Assembly: GCA_016716405.1 (NCBI GenBank)
Contig: JADJWK010000001.1
Location: 992,001-1,056,000 of the forward strand
From: Candidatus Melainabacteria bacterium
GTDB lineage: Bacteria > Cyanobacteriota > Vampirovibrionia > Obscuribacterales > Obscuribacteraceae
Reading direction: 5' to 3'
DNA length: 64,000 nt
Shown piece after piece: positions 14,900 to 23,647 of the stretch (within the stretch, counting starts at the first letter, position 1; each line of letters begins with the position of its first letter). The translations under genes were made by a program, and so were the position numbers. Under the pieces are notes generated by a model. The model ran no database searches, was not told the origin of the DNA, and saw only the letters and a list, made by a program, of their open reading frames with translations.

Positions 14900-17289
14900 T
14901 TGTAGATCAACTCGTAGTTCCAGTAGTTATTGAAGACCTTGCGGACATAGCCGCGGGTCTCTTTGTATGGGATGCTTTCGACATAGACATCGAGATCGCC
15001 GTGGCCAGCGGCTTGATGCTGGGTCATCCATTTCTTGACGGCATTGGGTCCGCCGTTATAGCTGGCAACGGCCAGCATCGGATTGCCGTTGTGCCGTTTG
15101 AGCACATAGGCCAGATATGCGCAGCCCAGGCTGATATTGGTGGCAGGCTCGAATATCTGCTCTTTGGACGCCAGGGTGATCTTGTTGTGCTTGGCGGTAC
15201 CATAGGCGGTGCCGACCAGGAGTTGCATCAGTCCCATCGCTTTAGACCTGCTCAGGGCTTTAGTATCATAGCGTGATTCCTGGCGGATCAGCCCGTGGAC
15301 GAGGAATGGATCGAGTCCCTGCTTGTTCGCTTCCCTGTCGATATCCGCGGCATAAGCCAGGGGATAGGCGAATTGCCAGCGCAGATCCCTGCCGGGAGCG
15401 CCGTCGAGCTTGTAAGAAGCGGTGCCGATGGCACGCATGGTCTGACCCGCTTTGCGGCAGAGCCAGGATTTGAAATTGACCGGTGAGACTGGCGGTAGAA
15501 GCGAGAGAGCCTCTTCGTACTCGCCGATATAAGCCAGCACCGCCGGGCAGGGGCCGATGGCTGCAGGCAGGCTCTCGTAGCGGAAGAACTTCGGAGGCTC
15601 TGGCCAGGTCCAGTGCGGATCGGTAGTGTGGCGGCGGCGCATGGACCACAATCTGTCCGGCACTATCGAGCCTGGTTTCTTTCCTGCTTTCTTAAGGCCC
15701 CGGGCGGCGGCCGTCGACTTGAGATGAGCGAGGCGATGGCTGGAGCGGTAGCCGTAGTAAGTCCCGGCGAATTGCTTCGCGGTCTGGGCATAAAGCTCTA
15801 TCGCGACGCTCTCATTTCCGAGGCGCTCTTGAAACTTGCCCAGCCAGAAAGCATAACGGGGCGCCGAATCGCTTCCTGGATAACTCTTCAGCCCCCGGGC
15901 CGCGTAAGCTGCGGCTCTGCCGATTTGCACCGACCCGGGCTTGCCTTTGAGCTTATAGCCTTTCTCGGCATGGTCCCAGAGCAGCCACCAGAGCGACTCG
16001 GGCGCATAGACCGATTGCGGGAACCTCGAGACGATCTGCTGGTAATACTGTGGTGCGGCGTTGCCCGAGCGCCGGGCGATGTTCCAGAGCACCTCGTCCT
16101 GGCCTGGAACACCCATAGTCTGGACCTGTTTCCAGAGAGAAAGGGCTTCGGCGGTGCTCAGGCAATGACAGATCTGGGTGGCGACATTCTTGATCAGAGG
16201 GTCTTTGGGATTGGCTTTGCCGGCGGTTATCAGCGTTTGTATGCCTTCTGCTTTCCTGTTCAGTTTGACCAGGCAGAGGGACCTGAGAATGTGCTTGCTG
16301 CCGGCCCTGTCCCACTGCTCGAGAGCCAGGCTCCAGAGCCCGTGCCTGTAGAAGGCGTAGGCGATGAGCAGGCGGTCTTCTCTGGTGAGGCTGATCGGCG
16401 ATGATGCTTTGTCGTTTTCCGTTGCTGGTGGCGTCTCCTTTTCCAGTTTCAAGAGACGCTGGCCGATTGCCGGAGCGAATTTCCCCTGTGGGCTGGCTTT
16501 CAGATAGATGCGAAAATAATCCATGGCCCGCTCGGGATTATTGTCCTGCTCGAGGGCCAGGGTGCCGAGATAGTGCGCGGCGCCGATGGCGAACTCGGTT
16601 TTCGGATAGGCGCGGCGCAGGAGCATGAAAGTCTCGACAGCCTGGCGATAATTTTCGGCGCGATGGTACGATTCGGCCAGGCGGTAGACTGCCTCGGATC
16701 TGGTCTTGAGTCGTGCTGCCGTCTCGCCGGGGCGCACCACTGGTGGTGCTTTGCTTCTGGCGGTGTCGGCTTTTTCAGCAGCGCTTTTCTCGGCTGCCGC
16801 TCTCAGAGGCTCGAGCAGCTCCTGGAGCTTTTGCTCATTGTTCAAAGACAGGGCAATCTCGGCGCCATGGAGCCTGGCCCTTTCGCCGAGATCCTCATGC
16901 AAGGCGGCTTCCTCGAAAAGGGACAGGGCTTCCTCGAGGTCGGCCCGGTCGCTGGATGCCTGGAGCTGTCTGGCCAGCAGGTAATCGGAAAGCTGTTTTT
17001 CTGCCGGCGAGCCGAGCAGCCTGGTTCGAAATTCTTTGAGAGCGGCGATTTTGTCGAGTCTACCCTTGCTTTCGAGAGTGCGGACGAAACGGGCGAATTC
17101 GTCTGACGTGTCGGCAAAGGCGATTAGCTGGCGGTTGCCGGTCTGTGATCCGGCTCTGCTCTTGCCGGAAGCGACCCCGGACTCGGTCCGCGCTCCGGGG
17201 GGTGACTCGGCGCGGCCGGAGCAGCCGAAGAGGGACCACAGAGTGATGATGGCGGCAATCGAAATCTTTGATTCTGGCTTCAGCGGCAT
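14896..17289 (-). CDS. slt: Soluble/lipoprotein lytic transglycosylase (Slt70-like)
   Basis: A 797-aa protein. The N-terminus is a short signal peptide ending in a lipobox-like LFGC, so it is likely a lipoprotein. A long, helical, superhelix-like middle (~70-620) contains TPR-like repeats. The C-terminal SLT domain has the catalytic Glu671 in IRQESRYD, followed by KAMGLMQL, the LGCAYLAYVL helix and AVASYNGGPNAV, all standard for family 1 lytic transglycosylases. The enzyme cleaves peptidoglycan between MurNAc and GlcNAc, producing 1,6-anhydro-MurNAc. Its length exceeds E. coli Slt70 (~645 aa) because the helical part is larger. It is divergent from the desulfurase gene that starts 50 bp away. 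Confidence 0.92.
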   Translation of the reverse strand: MPLKPESKISIAAIITLWSLFGCSGRAESPPGARTESGVASGKSRAGSQTGNRQLIAFADTSDEFARFVRTLESKGRLDKIAALKEFRTRLLGSPAEKQLSDYLLARQLQASSDRADLEEALSLFEEAALHEDLGERARLHGAEIALSLNNEQKLQELLEPLRAAAEKSAAEKADTARSKAPPVVRPGETAARLKTRSEAVYRLAESYHRAENYRQAVETFMLLRRAYPKTEFAIGAAHYLGTLALEQDNNPERAMDYFRIYLKASPQGKFAPAIGQRLLKLEKETPPATENDKASSPISLTREDRLLIAYAFYRHGLWSLALEQWDRAGSKHILRSLCLVKLNRKAEGIQTLITAGKANPKDPLIKNVATQICHCLSTAEALSLWKQVQTMGVPGQDEVLWNIARRSGNAAPQYYQQIVSRFPQSVYAPESLWWLLWDHAEKGYKLKGKPGSVQIGRAAAYAARGLKSYPGSDSAPRYAFWLGKFQERLGNESVAIELYAQTAKQFAGTYYGYRSSHRLAHLKSTAAARGLKKAGKKPGSIVPDRLWSMRRRHTTDPHWTWPEPPKFFRYESLPAAIGPCPAVLAYIGEYEEALSLLPPVSPVNFKSWLCRKAGQTMRAIGTASYKLDGAPGRDLRWQFAYPLAYAADIDREANKQGLDPFLVHGLIRQESRYDTKALSRSKAMGLMQLLVGTAYGTAKHNKITLASKEQIFEPATNISLGCAYLAYVLKRHNGNPMLAVASYNGGPNAVKKWMTQHQAAGHGDLDVYVESIPYKETRGYVRKVFNNYWNYELIYN

Positions 17290-17339
17290 GTGGCTAAGAA
17301 TGCTAGCATAGCCGAGTCGAGAGAATCGGAATTGTTGCC

Positions 17340-18548
17340 ATGAAACGAATTTATTTCGACAATGCTGCCACCAGTTTTCCGAAGCCCGAGCCTGTCTTCC
17401 GTGCCATCGACCATTATTTGAGGCATGCTGGAAATCCGGGCAGAGGAGGGCACAGTTTTTCCCTTGCCGGAGCCCGGGCGATCTTCGAGGCCCGGGAGTC
17501 CATCGCCGAGTTTCTCGGGATCGCCGAGACCGAGCGCCTGCTTTTCACTTCCGGTTGCACGGAGAGTATCAATATCGTCCTCAAGGGGCTGGTGCGCCAG
17601 GGCAAGCTCGGCAGGGGCGACCGGGTGGTGACCACGAACATGGAGCACAACTCGGTGATGAGACCGCTTACCGAGCTTGCCGCGGACCCGGGCATCGAGA
17701 TAGTGTCTGTGCCATTTAGCGGGCAAGAGGATGCATTCGGCAGCGCTCTCGAGGCTGCCCTGAAAGACGGAGCCGGTCTGTGCATCGTCTCTCGAGCCAG
17801 CAATGTCACCGGTGAGGTTCTGCCAGTCAGGATAGCGAGCAAGCTCTCTAACGAGGCAGGTGTTCCCCTGGCTGTGGACGCCGCTCAGTCGGCGGGCAAG
17901 CTCGAGGTCGATCTCTCCGCTTCCGGTGTGACTTTCTGGTGCGCTTCCGGCCACAAAGGGCTCATGGGTCCCCCGGGGGTCGGCTTGCTTTATATAGCTT
18001 CCGGAGCCGAGCTGACTCCGCTGGTTACCGGAGGCACAGGCTCTCAGTCCGAAAGCTACGAGATTCCCTCGATCTTGCCGGATCGCTTCGAGGCTGGTAC
18101 TCAGCCCGGACAGAACATAGCCGGCCTGGCCGCGGCAGTGGGCTGGCTCAAGAAACGCGGCGCCGAGGATATGCTCAGGCACGAGCTCAATCTAACCAGG
18201 CGTTTTCACGCCTGGGCCGAAGAGCGTGAAGACGTGGAGATTTTCGGAAAGGGTCTCGAGGACCGCGGAGACGGAATCAGCAGTGATCCCGGGTCCGAGC
18301 CGGGCAAAATGCCAGTGGTGGCTTTTCGCTTGACAGGAATCGATTGCAACCGGCTGGCCGATGCCTTGGACAGGCAGTACGGCATAGCCGTGCGCTCGGG
18401 GCTTCACTGCGCCTATGCCGCCCACAAGAGCCTCGGGACCGAGAAGTCTGGGCTCGTGCGGGCAAGCTTCGGGCCTTTCAATACCATGATCGAAGTAGAA
18501 AAGCTGATCACGGCTCTGTCTGAAATCGCTGCTCGTGGTGACTGCTAG
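17340..18548 (+). CDS. Cysteine-desulfurase-like class V aminotransferase
   Basis: A 402-aa PLP enzyme. The sequence starts MKRIYFDNAATSFPKP as in cysteine desulfurases. It contains TSGCTESIN and MEHNSVMRP, AVDAAQSAGKLEVD with the cofactor-binding Asp, Lys206 in SGHKG (Schiff-base lysine) and the mobile-loop Cys357 in GLHCAYAAHKSLGT. The RSGLHCA...GLVRASFGPFNT stretch is typical of the desulfurase subfamily often associated with DUF3343 and selenium metabolism, rather than of IscS. It would take sulfur (or selenium from selenocysteine) and hand it to a carrier. No IscU/SufU is adjacent. Because DUF3343 lies nearby, sulfur or selenium delivery is a plausible but inferred role. Confidence 0.85.
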   Translation: MKRIYFDNAATSFPKPEPVFRAIDHYLRHAGNPGRGGHSFSLAGARAIFEARESIAEFLGIAETERLLFTSGCTESINIVLKGLVRQGKLGRGDRVVTTNMEHNSVMRPLTELAADPGIEIVSVPFSGQEDAFGSALEAALKDGAGLCIVSRASNVTGEVLPVRIASKLSNEAGVPLAVDAAQSAGKLEVDLSASGVTFWCASGHKGLMGPPGVGLLYIASGAELTPLVTGGTGSQSESYEIPSILPDRFEAGTQPGQNIAGLAAAVGWLKKRGAEDMLRHELNLTRRFHAWAEEREDVEIFGKGLEDRGDGISSDPGSEPGKMPVVAFRLTGIDCNRLADALDRQYGIAVRSGLHCAYAAHKSLGTEKSGLVRASFGPFNTMIEVEKLITALSEIAARGDC

Positions 18549-18703
18549 TGGCTGCTAATTGATACCAAGAGTTTTCTCATTATATTTTCGATGCCCCTTA
18601 TGGGCGTTCTATGCACCAGCCGGTGCGTGTTCCCGGTTCGGCGAGGTTGAAAAGGGCGGCTCCAGGGCTCGACGAATCGGCGGTTTCGGGTTTGTGAATC
18701 GGC

Positions 18704-18709
18704 TATAAT
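18704..18709 (+). promoter_or_regulatory. Predicted -10 box for the glutamate dehydrogenase gene
   Basis: A perfect TATAAT sits 32 bp before the ATG at 18741, in a gap that otherwise lacks features. No good TTGACA is seen at the 17-bp position, so the -35 element is weak or replaced by an activator. Confidence 0.5.
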
Positions 18710-18740
18710 GTGTCGCGTTTACGCAGGAGCTAGATGAAAG

Positions 18741-20015
18741 ATGAGTACGGCGATTAAAAAGAAGTCGAACGAGGATAGCTCGGTAGCTGCTTATACAAGA
18801 GCTGCGATCGACAAGATGATGGAGACCGACTCTTCGCTCGATGAAGACCTCCTGCGCTCGATAATCAGGCCGAAGCGGCAGATCCTGGTGGAAGTGCCGG
18901 TTCGCAAAGACGACGGCACTTATGCGACTTTCCAGGGCTATCGTGTTCAGCACAACGATGCTCGCGGTCCCTTCAAAGGCGGCTTGCGCTACCATCCCCG
19001 GGTGGACCTGGCGGAGGTGAAGATTCTCGCCTGTCTCATGACTCTAAAGACTGCCGTGGTCAATGTTCCCTTCGGCGGCGGTAAAGGCGGCATAGCTGTC
19101 GACCCCCGTCAGATGAGCAGCCGCGAGGTCGAGCGTTTGACCCGCAATTTCACCAATCTGCTCGGCTCCACCATCGGGCCTGAAAAGGATATTCCGGCTC
19201 CCGACGTCAATACCGACGGTCAGATCATGGCCTGGATCGTCGACGAATACTGCCAGAGATACGGGCAAAAACCCGGAGTGGTCACCGGTAAGCCTATCGA
19301 GCTGGGAGGCAGTCTCGGCCGTGACGAAGCCACCGGACGTGGTGCGGTGCTCATGGCCAGGGAAGCGGCCAAGGAGCTGGGAATGGATATGTCCAAGGCG
19401 ACGGTGATCTTCCAGGGTTTCGGCAACCTTGCCTCCTTCGGGGCGAAGATCATCGAGGATGAGTACGGCTCGAAAGTGGTCGGGGTGAGCACTTCCAAAG
19501 GCGCTATCTTCAACAAGAAAGGCTTCGACCTCGTCGCCGCCCACGCCTATTACCGCAAGAACGGCTCTCTCAAAGGCTTCCCTGACGTGGATTGGATGAC
19601 CAACGAAGAGCTCCTGGAGCAGGAGTGCGACATTCTCATTCCCGCCGCTCTGGAAAATGCCATCACTACCAGGAACGCCAGGAAGATCAAAGCCAAGATC
19701 GTTTCCGAGGGCTCCAATGACTGCACCGAGTCTGATGCAGACAAGATCCTCAACGACCGCGGCATATTCGTGATTCCGGACATCCTAGCCAATGCCGGCG
19801 GTGTAATCGTCTCCTACTTCGAGTGGGTCCAGAACCTCCAGAATCACTACTGGGACCTCGAGAAGGTTCGCGACGAGCTCGAGAAAGTAATGGTCCGCGC
19901 TTACAGCCAGGTCAGCGCCAGGAGCCGGGAACATCACAATAGTTACCGCGAGGCCGCCTATATCATCGCTCTGGATCGAGTCGCCCGGGCCATGGAGTTG
20001 AGGGGCGGCGTCTGA
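18741..20015 (+). CDS. gdhA: Glu/Leu/Phe/Val dehydrogenase (glutamate dehydrogenase)
   Basis: A 424-aa protein of the hexameric NAD(P)-dependent amino-acid dehydrogenase family. Clear marks are the GYRVQHNDARGPFKGGLRYHP segment, the catalytic Lys in ACLMTLKTAVVNVPFGGGKGG, the APDVNTD loop, the Rossmann part QGFGNLASFGAKI, and NAGGVIVSYFEWVQN near the C-terminus. The GGLRYHP / GGGKGG pattern and the length favour glutamate dehydrogenase of the bacterial-archaeal ~420-aa type. It links 2-oxoglutarate, ammonium and glutamate. The RBS GGAGCT is close to the ATG. It is probably transcribed alone; a hairpin follows. Confidence 0.92.
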   Translation: MSTAIKKKSNEDSSVAAYTRAAIDKMMETDSSLDEDLLRSIIRPKRQILVEVPVRKDDGTYATFQGYRVQHNDARGPFKGGLRYHPRVDLAEVKILACLMTLKTAVVNVPFGGGKGGIAVDPRQMSSREVERLTRNFTNLLGSTIGPEKDIPAPDVNTDGQIMAWIVDEYCQRYGQKPGVVTGKPIELGGSLGRDEATGRGAVLMAREAAKELGMDMSKATVIFQGFGNLASFGAKIIEDEYGSKVVGVSTSKGAIFNKKGFDLVAAHAYYRKNGSLKGFPDVDWMTNEELLEQECDILIPAALENAITTRNARKIKAKIVSEGSNDCTESDADKILNDRGIFVIPDILANAGGVIVSYFEWVQNLQNHYWDLEKVRDELEKVMVRAYSQVSARSREHHNSYREAAYIIALDRVARAMELRGGV

Positions 20016-20047
20016 GCCCGGGCAGCGCTTCAACCGACTCGTTGCTG

Positions 20048-20076
20048 CAAGGTTCGCGCCAGTTGCGAGAACCTTG
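20048..20076 (+). terminator. Possible terminator hairpin after gdhA
   Basis: CAAGGTTC (20048-20055) pairs with GAACCTTG (20069-20076). No T-run follows immediately, so this is a weak candidate, but it is the only stable inverted repeat close after the gene. Confidence 0.4.
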
Positions 20077-20476
20077 ACCGGTGCCGGCTGGCGGTGTTTT
20101 CAAGGGGTGTTAATTTCTTGATGGTTTTGTAAGGGCCCATTCTTGCGGGAGCCTTTCGCGTTGTCAGGGGAATGATGCGCAAGCCGGGTCGGTATTCAAA
20201 CAGAAATTTACAGGTTTCCGGATGTAATCTTCGGGTCCGAGACGTTATGTACTTGGAGTCTTCATTTCTGATTTCAGAGGGTTATTCTCGACAACTCCTC
20301 TTCTCTTACCCAAATAGCACCGAGCATTCAGGACCTACTCTTGCGGCCATTAGCTGTTTTTGCAGGTCCTGATAGCTTGCCGTCTTCCCGCCCTCGCCAG
20401 GCTGCACAGCGTGCCGCCTCAACGAGCTCAACTGCCCTTTGCGCAGCAACGTCAACAGAAAACCTAGAGGATCGCC
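20077..20476. other. Leader/intergenic region before the FtsH-like gene
   Basis: About 400 bp with no convincing gene; a 66-codon forward frame at 20172 lacks a ribosome binding site. The stretch is AT-richer around 20200-20300 and probably holds the promoter of the FtsH-like gene. AGAGGA at ~20467 is that gene's ribosome binding site. Confidence 0.45.
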
Positions 20477-23134
20477 ATGATACGGAGATTCATCGGGAGA
20501 ATCATCGCCTGGTACAGGAGCGAATACTCCGCCCAGACGATCGTCCAACTTTCGGCTCTGCTTCTTGCGGCCGCTGTCTTTGTGGGCCTCACCACCGGTG
20601 GCGCTTTCAACAAAGAGCCCGTTTTCCTTCCTGCAAAAGAGTATCAACACCTGACCCTGATGAAGTCCGAGGAGCTCGAGCAGAAGCTTCGCCAGGGCTC
20701 CAACGAAGTGACCGAGCTGGTCTTCTTCATGGAGTCCAAGAGCGTCGCCGTGCTCGGCCCGGGCTTCGAGCAGGAGCGTCTGGTCTACCAGGCGGATGTC
20801 GATGAGATCCGGCGTCTGGCCACGGAAAAGAAAATTCCGTTCACAGAGCGTCCTGGTACGCGCCTCACCGATTTCGGCTCTACCATCAAAGGCTGGTGGT
20901 GGGTCGGGCTCATGACCCTTATAGTCGCGACCGGCTTTTTCCTGTTCAAGCGTCGAAGCGAGGAAATGCCCAACCGCATCACGACATTCTTTATGGTCGG
21001 CAAGGCTCGTGTCGACGGTTTCATCGAAGCGAGAAAGCTCAAGAAGAGCCGGTTCTATCTCTGGGGGCTGGGCGTCCTGGCGGTGGTCATCTCCGGCTTG
21101 CTGACCGTCCATGCCATCGTCTCGCCGCCTGTGAGGCAGCTCCCCGCCGAGTACAGTCGGGTCCAGAAGAGCACTCCCTGGCAGGTCGAGCGTTATTTGA
21201 AGCAGTCGCCCGAGTCGTTCGAGCGAGCTGTGGTCATCGATGAGCTCAACGCTGTCTATGTCGTGCTCAAGGGACAGCCCAAGGCGGATGCCCCTGACGA
21301 CAAGCCCACAGCATTCGGTCGTATCGCGCTTCCCGACCCGAACAGCGCCAGCGAGGTCGCCGAGGCTCAGAGCCTCATCTCGACCCTGTCGTCCACAAGT
21401 GTCCCCACCAAGCACGTCGAGGTGGAGCTCAACGACAACATCTTCTCGAAGATGACCGGCTTCTGGAGCTGGCTCTTCATCGTTCTGGGCGTCTTCACCA
21501 GTGTATGGCTCATCGGTGTCATGCTCAACTGGGACCGCTGGCGCCAGGAAGAGGGCGTCGCGCCGCCCAAGCGTAACGGAGCCGTCCCCGCTGCCGGGCC
21601 CGCCAGTTATGCCGTGGGTGGAGCCGTGGAAGTCCGGGAGGAGGACAAGAAGACCTTCAAGGACGTGGCAGGCTGCCAGGAAGCCATCGACGAGCTGCGC
21701 GTGGTGGAGAAGAAAATCCGCCGCCCGCGGCTCTACAAGGCATTCGGTGCTCCGGTTCCATCGGGCGTCCTGCTCTACGGACCGCCTGGTACCGGCAAGA
21801 CCCTGCTCGCCCGCGCTCTCTCAGGCGAGATCGGCGGTCACTTCGAAGCCCTCTCGGGCTCGCAGTTTGTCGAGATGTATGTGGGCGTGGGCGCCAAACG
21901 CGTCCGCGAGGCTTACACCCGCGCCCGGGCGGCAGCTCGCAAGAGCGGTCGCATCTCGATCATCTTCATCGACGAAATCGACGCCATTGCCAAGAAAAGA
22001 GGCGGCGGGGCCGAGAGCGGTGGCGACAAAGAGTACGAGCAGACCCTCAACGAGCTGCTCGTTCAGATGAACGGCTTCGGCAACCACGGTCTGGTTCTCA
22101 CCATGGCCGCCACCAACCGGCTCGACATCCTGGACGAGGCGATTCTGCGTCCGGGTCGTTTCGACGTCAAGGTCCAGGTCCCCAAGCCCGACAAGAAGGG
22201 CCGGGCGCAGATCTATAACGTCTACCTGCGCAAGCTCAAGATCGTCCACAACGCCGAAGGCGAAGAGGCGCGCGCGGCGGCTTACGAGAAGCTGCTCGAC
22301 GACCTGGCCCGGCGGAGCCACGACTTCTCCGGCGCCGAGATCGAGGGTGCCATCAAGAATGGTGCCACCATCGCGGTCGAGCGTCAGTTCGGTGAAGTCA
22401 CCGACGACATCAGCGACGAGCAGTTCGAACAGTACCAGTCCATGGCGATCATCACCGTCAACGACCTCAACGAGGGCGTGGACAAGATGGCTTACGGCAC
22501 CCAGATCAAGTCTCGCGTCCGCACGGACAAGGAGCGCTGGGCAACCGCCATCCACGAGTGCGGTCACGCCACAGTGCCGACGGTGCTGGGCGGCGATCCG
22601 GTGAACCGGATCACCATCGTCATGACCGACAAGTCGCTCGGTCTGATGGACAGCTCTCCGGAAGAGGGCGAGCGTTACGATTGGACCGATGCGCAGTTCC
22701 TCATCCGGCTGCAGATGATGCTCGCCGGTCGTGCTGCCGAGAAAGTCATCCTCGGCAAGATCTCCACCGGCGCCAGCAACGACTTCGAGCGCGCCAGCGC
22801 CCTGGCTCGCCAGATGGTCGGATTCTACGGCATGTCCAAGGAATTCGGCGTCAAGTCGCTGCCGCTCGATCGACATGGCTTCCCGGTGAGCAATATCGGC
22901 GAGATCATGCTCGACAAGTTCAACGCCACCTGGGGCAAGCTGATCGACGACATGGAAGCGGCTACCGATGCGATCATCGAGAAGCACCGCACCCAGATCG
23001 AAGCCTGCGCCAGGGTCCTCTTCGAGGAGGAAACCCTGACCGGCGACGATTTCCGTCGCATCTGGCGGGAAGCCACTCCGGCTGCAGCCGATCAAGGCGA
23101 TGCCGCGGCGCCTGCCGACGACACTCAAGCCTGA
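20477..23134 (+). CDS. ftsH: FtsH-type AAA+ zinc metalloprotease with enlarged, duplicated N-terminal region
   Basis: An 885-aa membrane protease; canonical FtsH has ~610-650 aa. The C-terminal half is standard: AAA+ domain with Walker A GPPGTGKT (~435-442), Walker B IIFIDEIDAI, sensor AATNR and Arg-finger region RPGRFD, then an M41 peptidase domain with HECGH (693-697) and a downstream Asp in TGASNDFERA as the third zinc ligand. The extra length lies before the ATPase: four membrane helices (~21-41, 137-157, 193-216, 329-350) enclose two separate ~95-115-residue extracytoplasmic segments, as if the usual helix-loop-helix module occurred twice. Its role would be degrading membrane and short-lived proteins. 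The C-terminus is Ala/Asp-rich. Confidence 0.92.
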   Translation: MIRRFIGRIIAWYRSEYSAQTIVQLSALLLAAAVFVGLTTGGAFNKEPVFLPAKEYQHLTLMKSEELEQKLRQGSNEVTELVFFMESKSVAVLGPGFEQERLVYQADVDEIRRLATEKKIPFTERPGTRLTDFGSTIKGWWWVGLMTLIVATGFFLFKRRSEEMPNRITTFFMVGKARVDGFIEARKLKKSRFYLWGLGVLAVVISGLLTVHAIVSPPVRQLPAEYSRVQKSTPWQVERYLKQSPESFERAVVIDELNAVYVVLKGQPKADAPDDKPTAFGRIALPDPNSASEVAEAQSLISTLSSTSVPTKHVEVELNDNIFSKMTGFWSWLFIVLGVFTSVWLIGVMLNWDRWRQEEGVAPPKRNGAVPAAGPASYAVGGAVEVREEDKKTFKDVAGCQEAIDELRVVEKKIRRPRLYKAFGAPVPSGVLLYGPPGTGKTLLARALSGEIGGHFEALSGSQFVEMYVGVGAKRVREAYTRARAAARKSGRISIIFIDEIDAIAKKRGGGAESGGDKEYEQTLNELLVQMNGFGNHGLVLTMAATNRLDILDEAILRPGRFDVKVQVPKPDKKGRAQIYNVYLRKLKIVHNAEGEEARAAAYEKLLDDLARRSHDFSGAEIEGAIKNGATIAVERQFGEVTDDISDEQFEQYQSMAIITVNDLNEGVDKMAYGTQIKSRVRTDKERWATAIHECGHATVPTVLGGDPVNRITIVMTDKSLGLMDSSPEEGERYDWTDAQFLIRLQMMLAGRAAEKVILGKISTGASNDFERASALARQMVGFYGMSKEFGVKSLPLDRHGFPVSNIGEIMLDKFNATWGKLIDDMEAATDAIIEKHRTQIEACARVLFEEETLTGDDFRRIWREATPAAADQGDAAAPADDTQA

Positions 23135-23144
23135 GGAGCATGAC

Positions 23145-23519
23145 ATGACAGCCAGGAAAATTCTGCAACTCCTTGTGCCGGATCCCGGCGAGCCGCTGTG
23201 CAGCGGTCAGGAGTTCGTCGCCCGCTGCGGTCAGCACGTCTATCTCAGTCACTACCACACGGTGGTGACGGTCAAGAACGTGAAGCCGCGCTCGTTTTTC
23301 GGCAGCGCTCCCTTGGCTCTGGCGTGCTCGGTGGCTATCAGCGGCCGGACCTACGAATCGCAGCAATTCGAGATCACTCACGACGACATCGGCAAGACTC
23401 TCTTCTGCGCCGGATTCCCGTGCCTGACCATCACCGGTGTCGACGAGGAGACCGGGGAGGTGACCTTCACCATCTCGGAAATCGTCGAGCCCTGCGACCC
23501 CGATAGCTGTCCCTGGTAA
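23145..23519 (+). CDS. Hypothetical cysteine-rich protein, 124 aa, coupled to ftsH
   Basis: A small protein with scattered Cys residues (CSGQEFVARCGQ, LACSV, FCAGFPC, CDPDSCPW at the end) and a beta-rich pattern. No family is recognised and no signal peptide is present. The ATG at 23145 follows a perfect-looking AGGAG eight bases upstream, which itself overlaps the stop of the FtsH-like gene, so translation is likely coupled. The tight spacing suggests a functional link with the protease, for instance as adaptor or substrate (inference). An upstream in-frame extension to 23100 lies inside ftsH and is rejected. Confidence 0.72.
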   Translation: MTARKILQLLVPDPGEPLCSGQEFVARCGQHVYLSHYHTVVTVKNVKPRSFFGSAPLALACSVAISGRTYESQQFEITHDDIGKTLFCAGFPCLTITGVDEETGEVTFTISEIVEPCDPDSCPW

Positions 23520-23541
23520 TTCTCCGGACAGTATCCTGTCT

Positions 23542-23594
23542 CCCGCTGCTGCTCTCATCGCTCTCGATCGAGGGCAGCAGCGGCGGGACTTTTC
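23542..23594 (+). terminator. Terminator of the ftsH operon
   Basis: CGCTGCTGC (23544-23552) pairs with GCAGCAGCG (23574-23582); TTTT follows at 23590. The loop is 21 nt and contains a further small CTCTCGATCGAG palindrome. Confidence 0.65.
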
Positions 23595-23647
23595 TCGAAA
23601 TCGCCCCGGGACCCAAGCCCGCCGCGCGATTTCGTTTTCTCTCCTGG

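Noticed and set aside
21821..23146. 441-codon reverse frame over ftsH
   Set aside because: Antisense of a clear AAA+/M41 protease.
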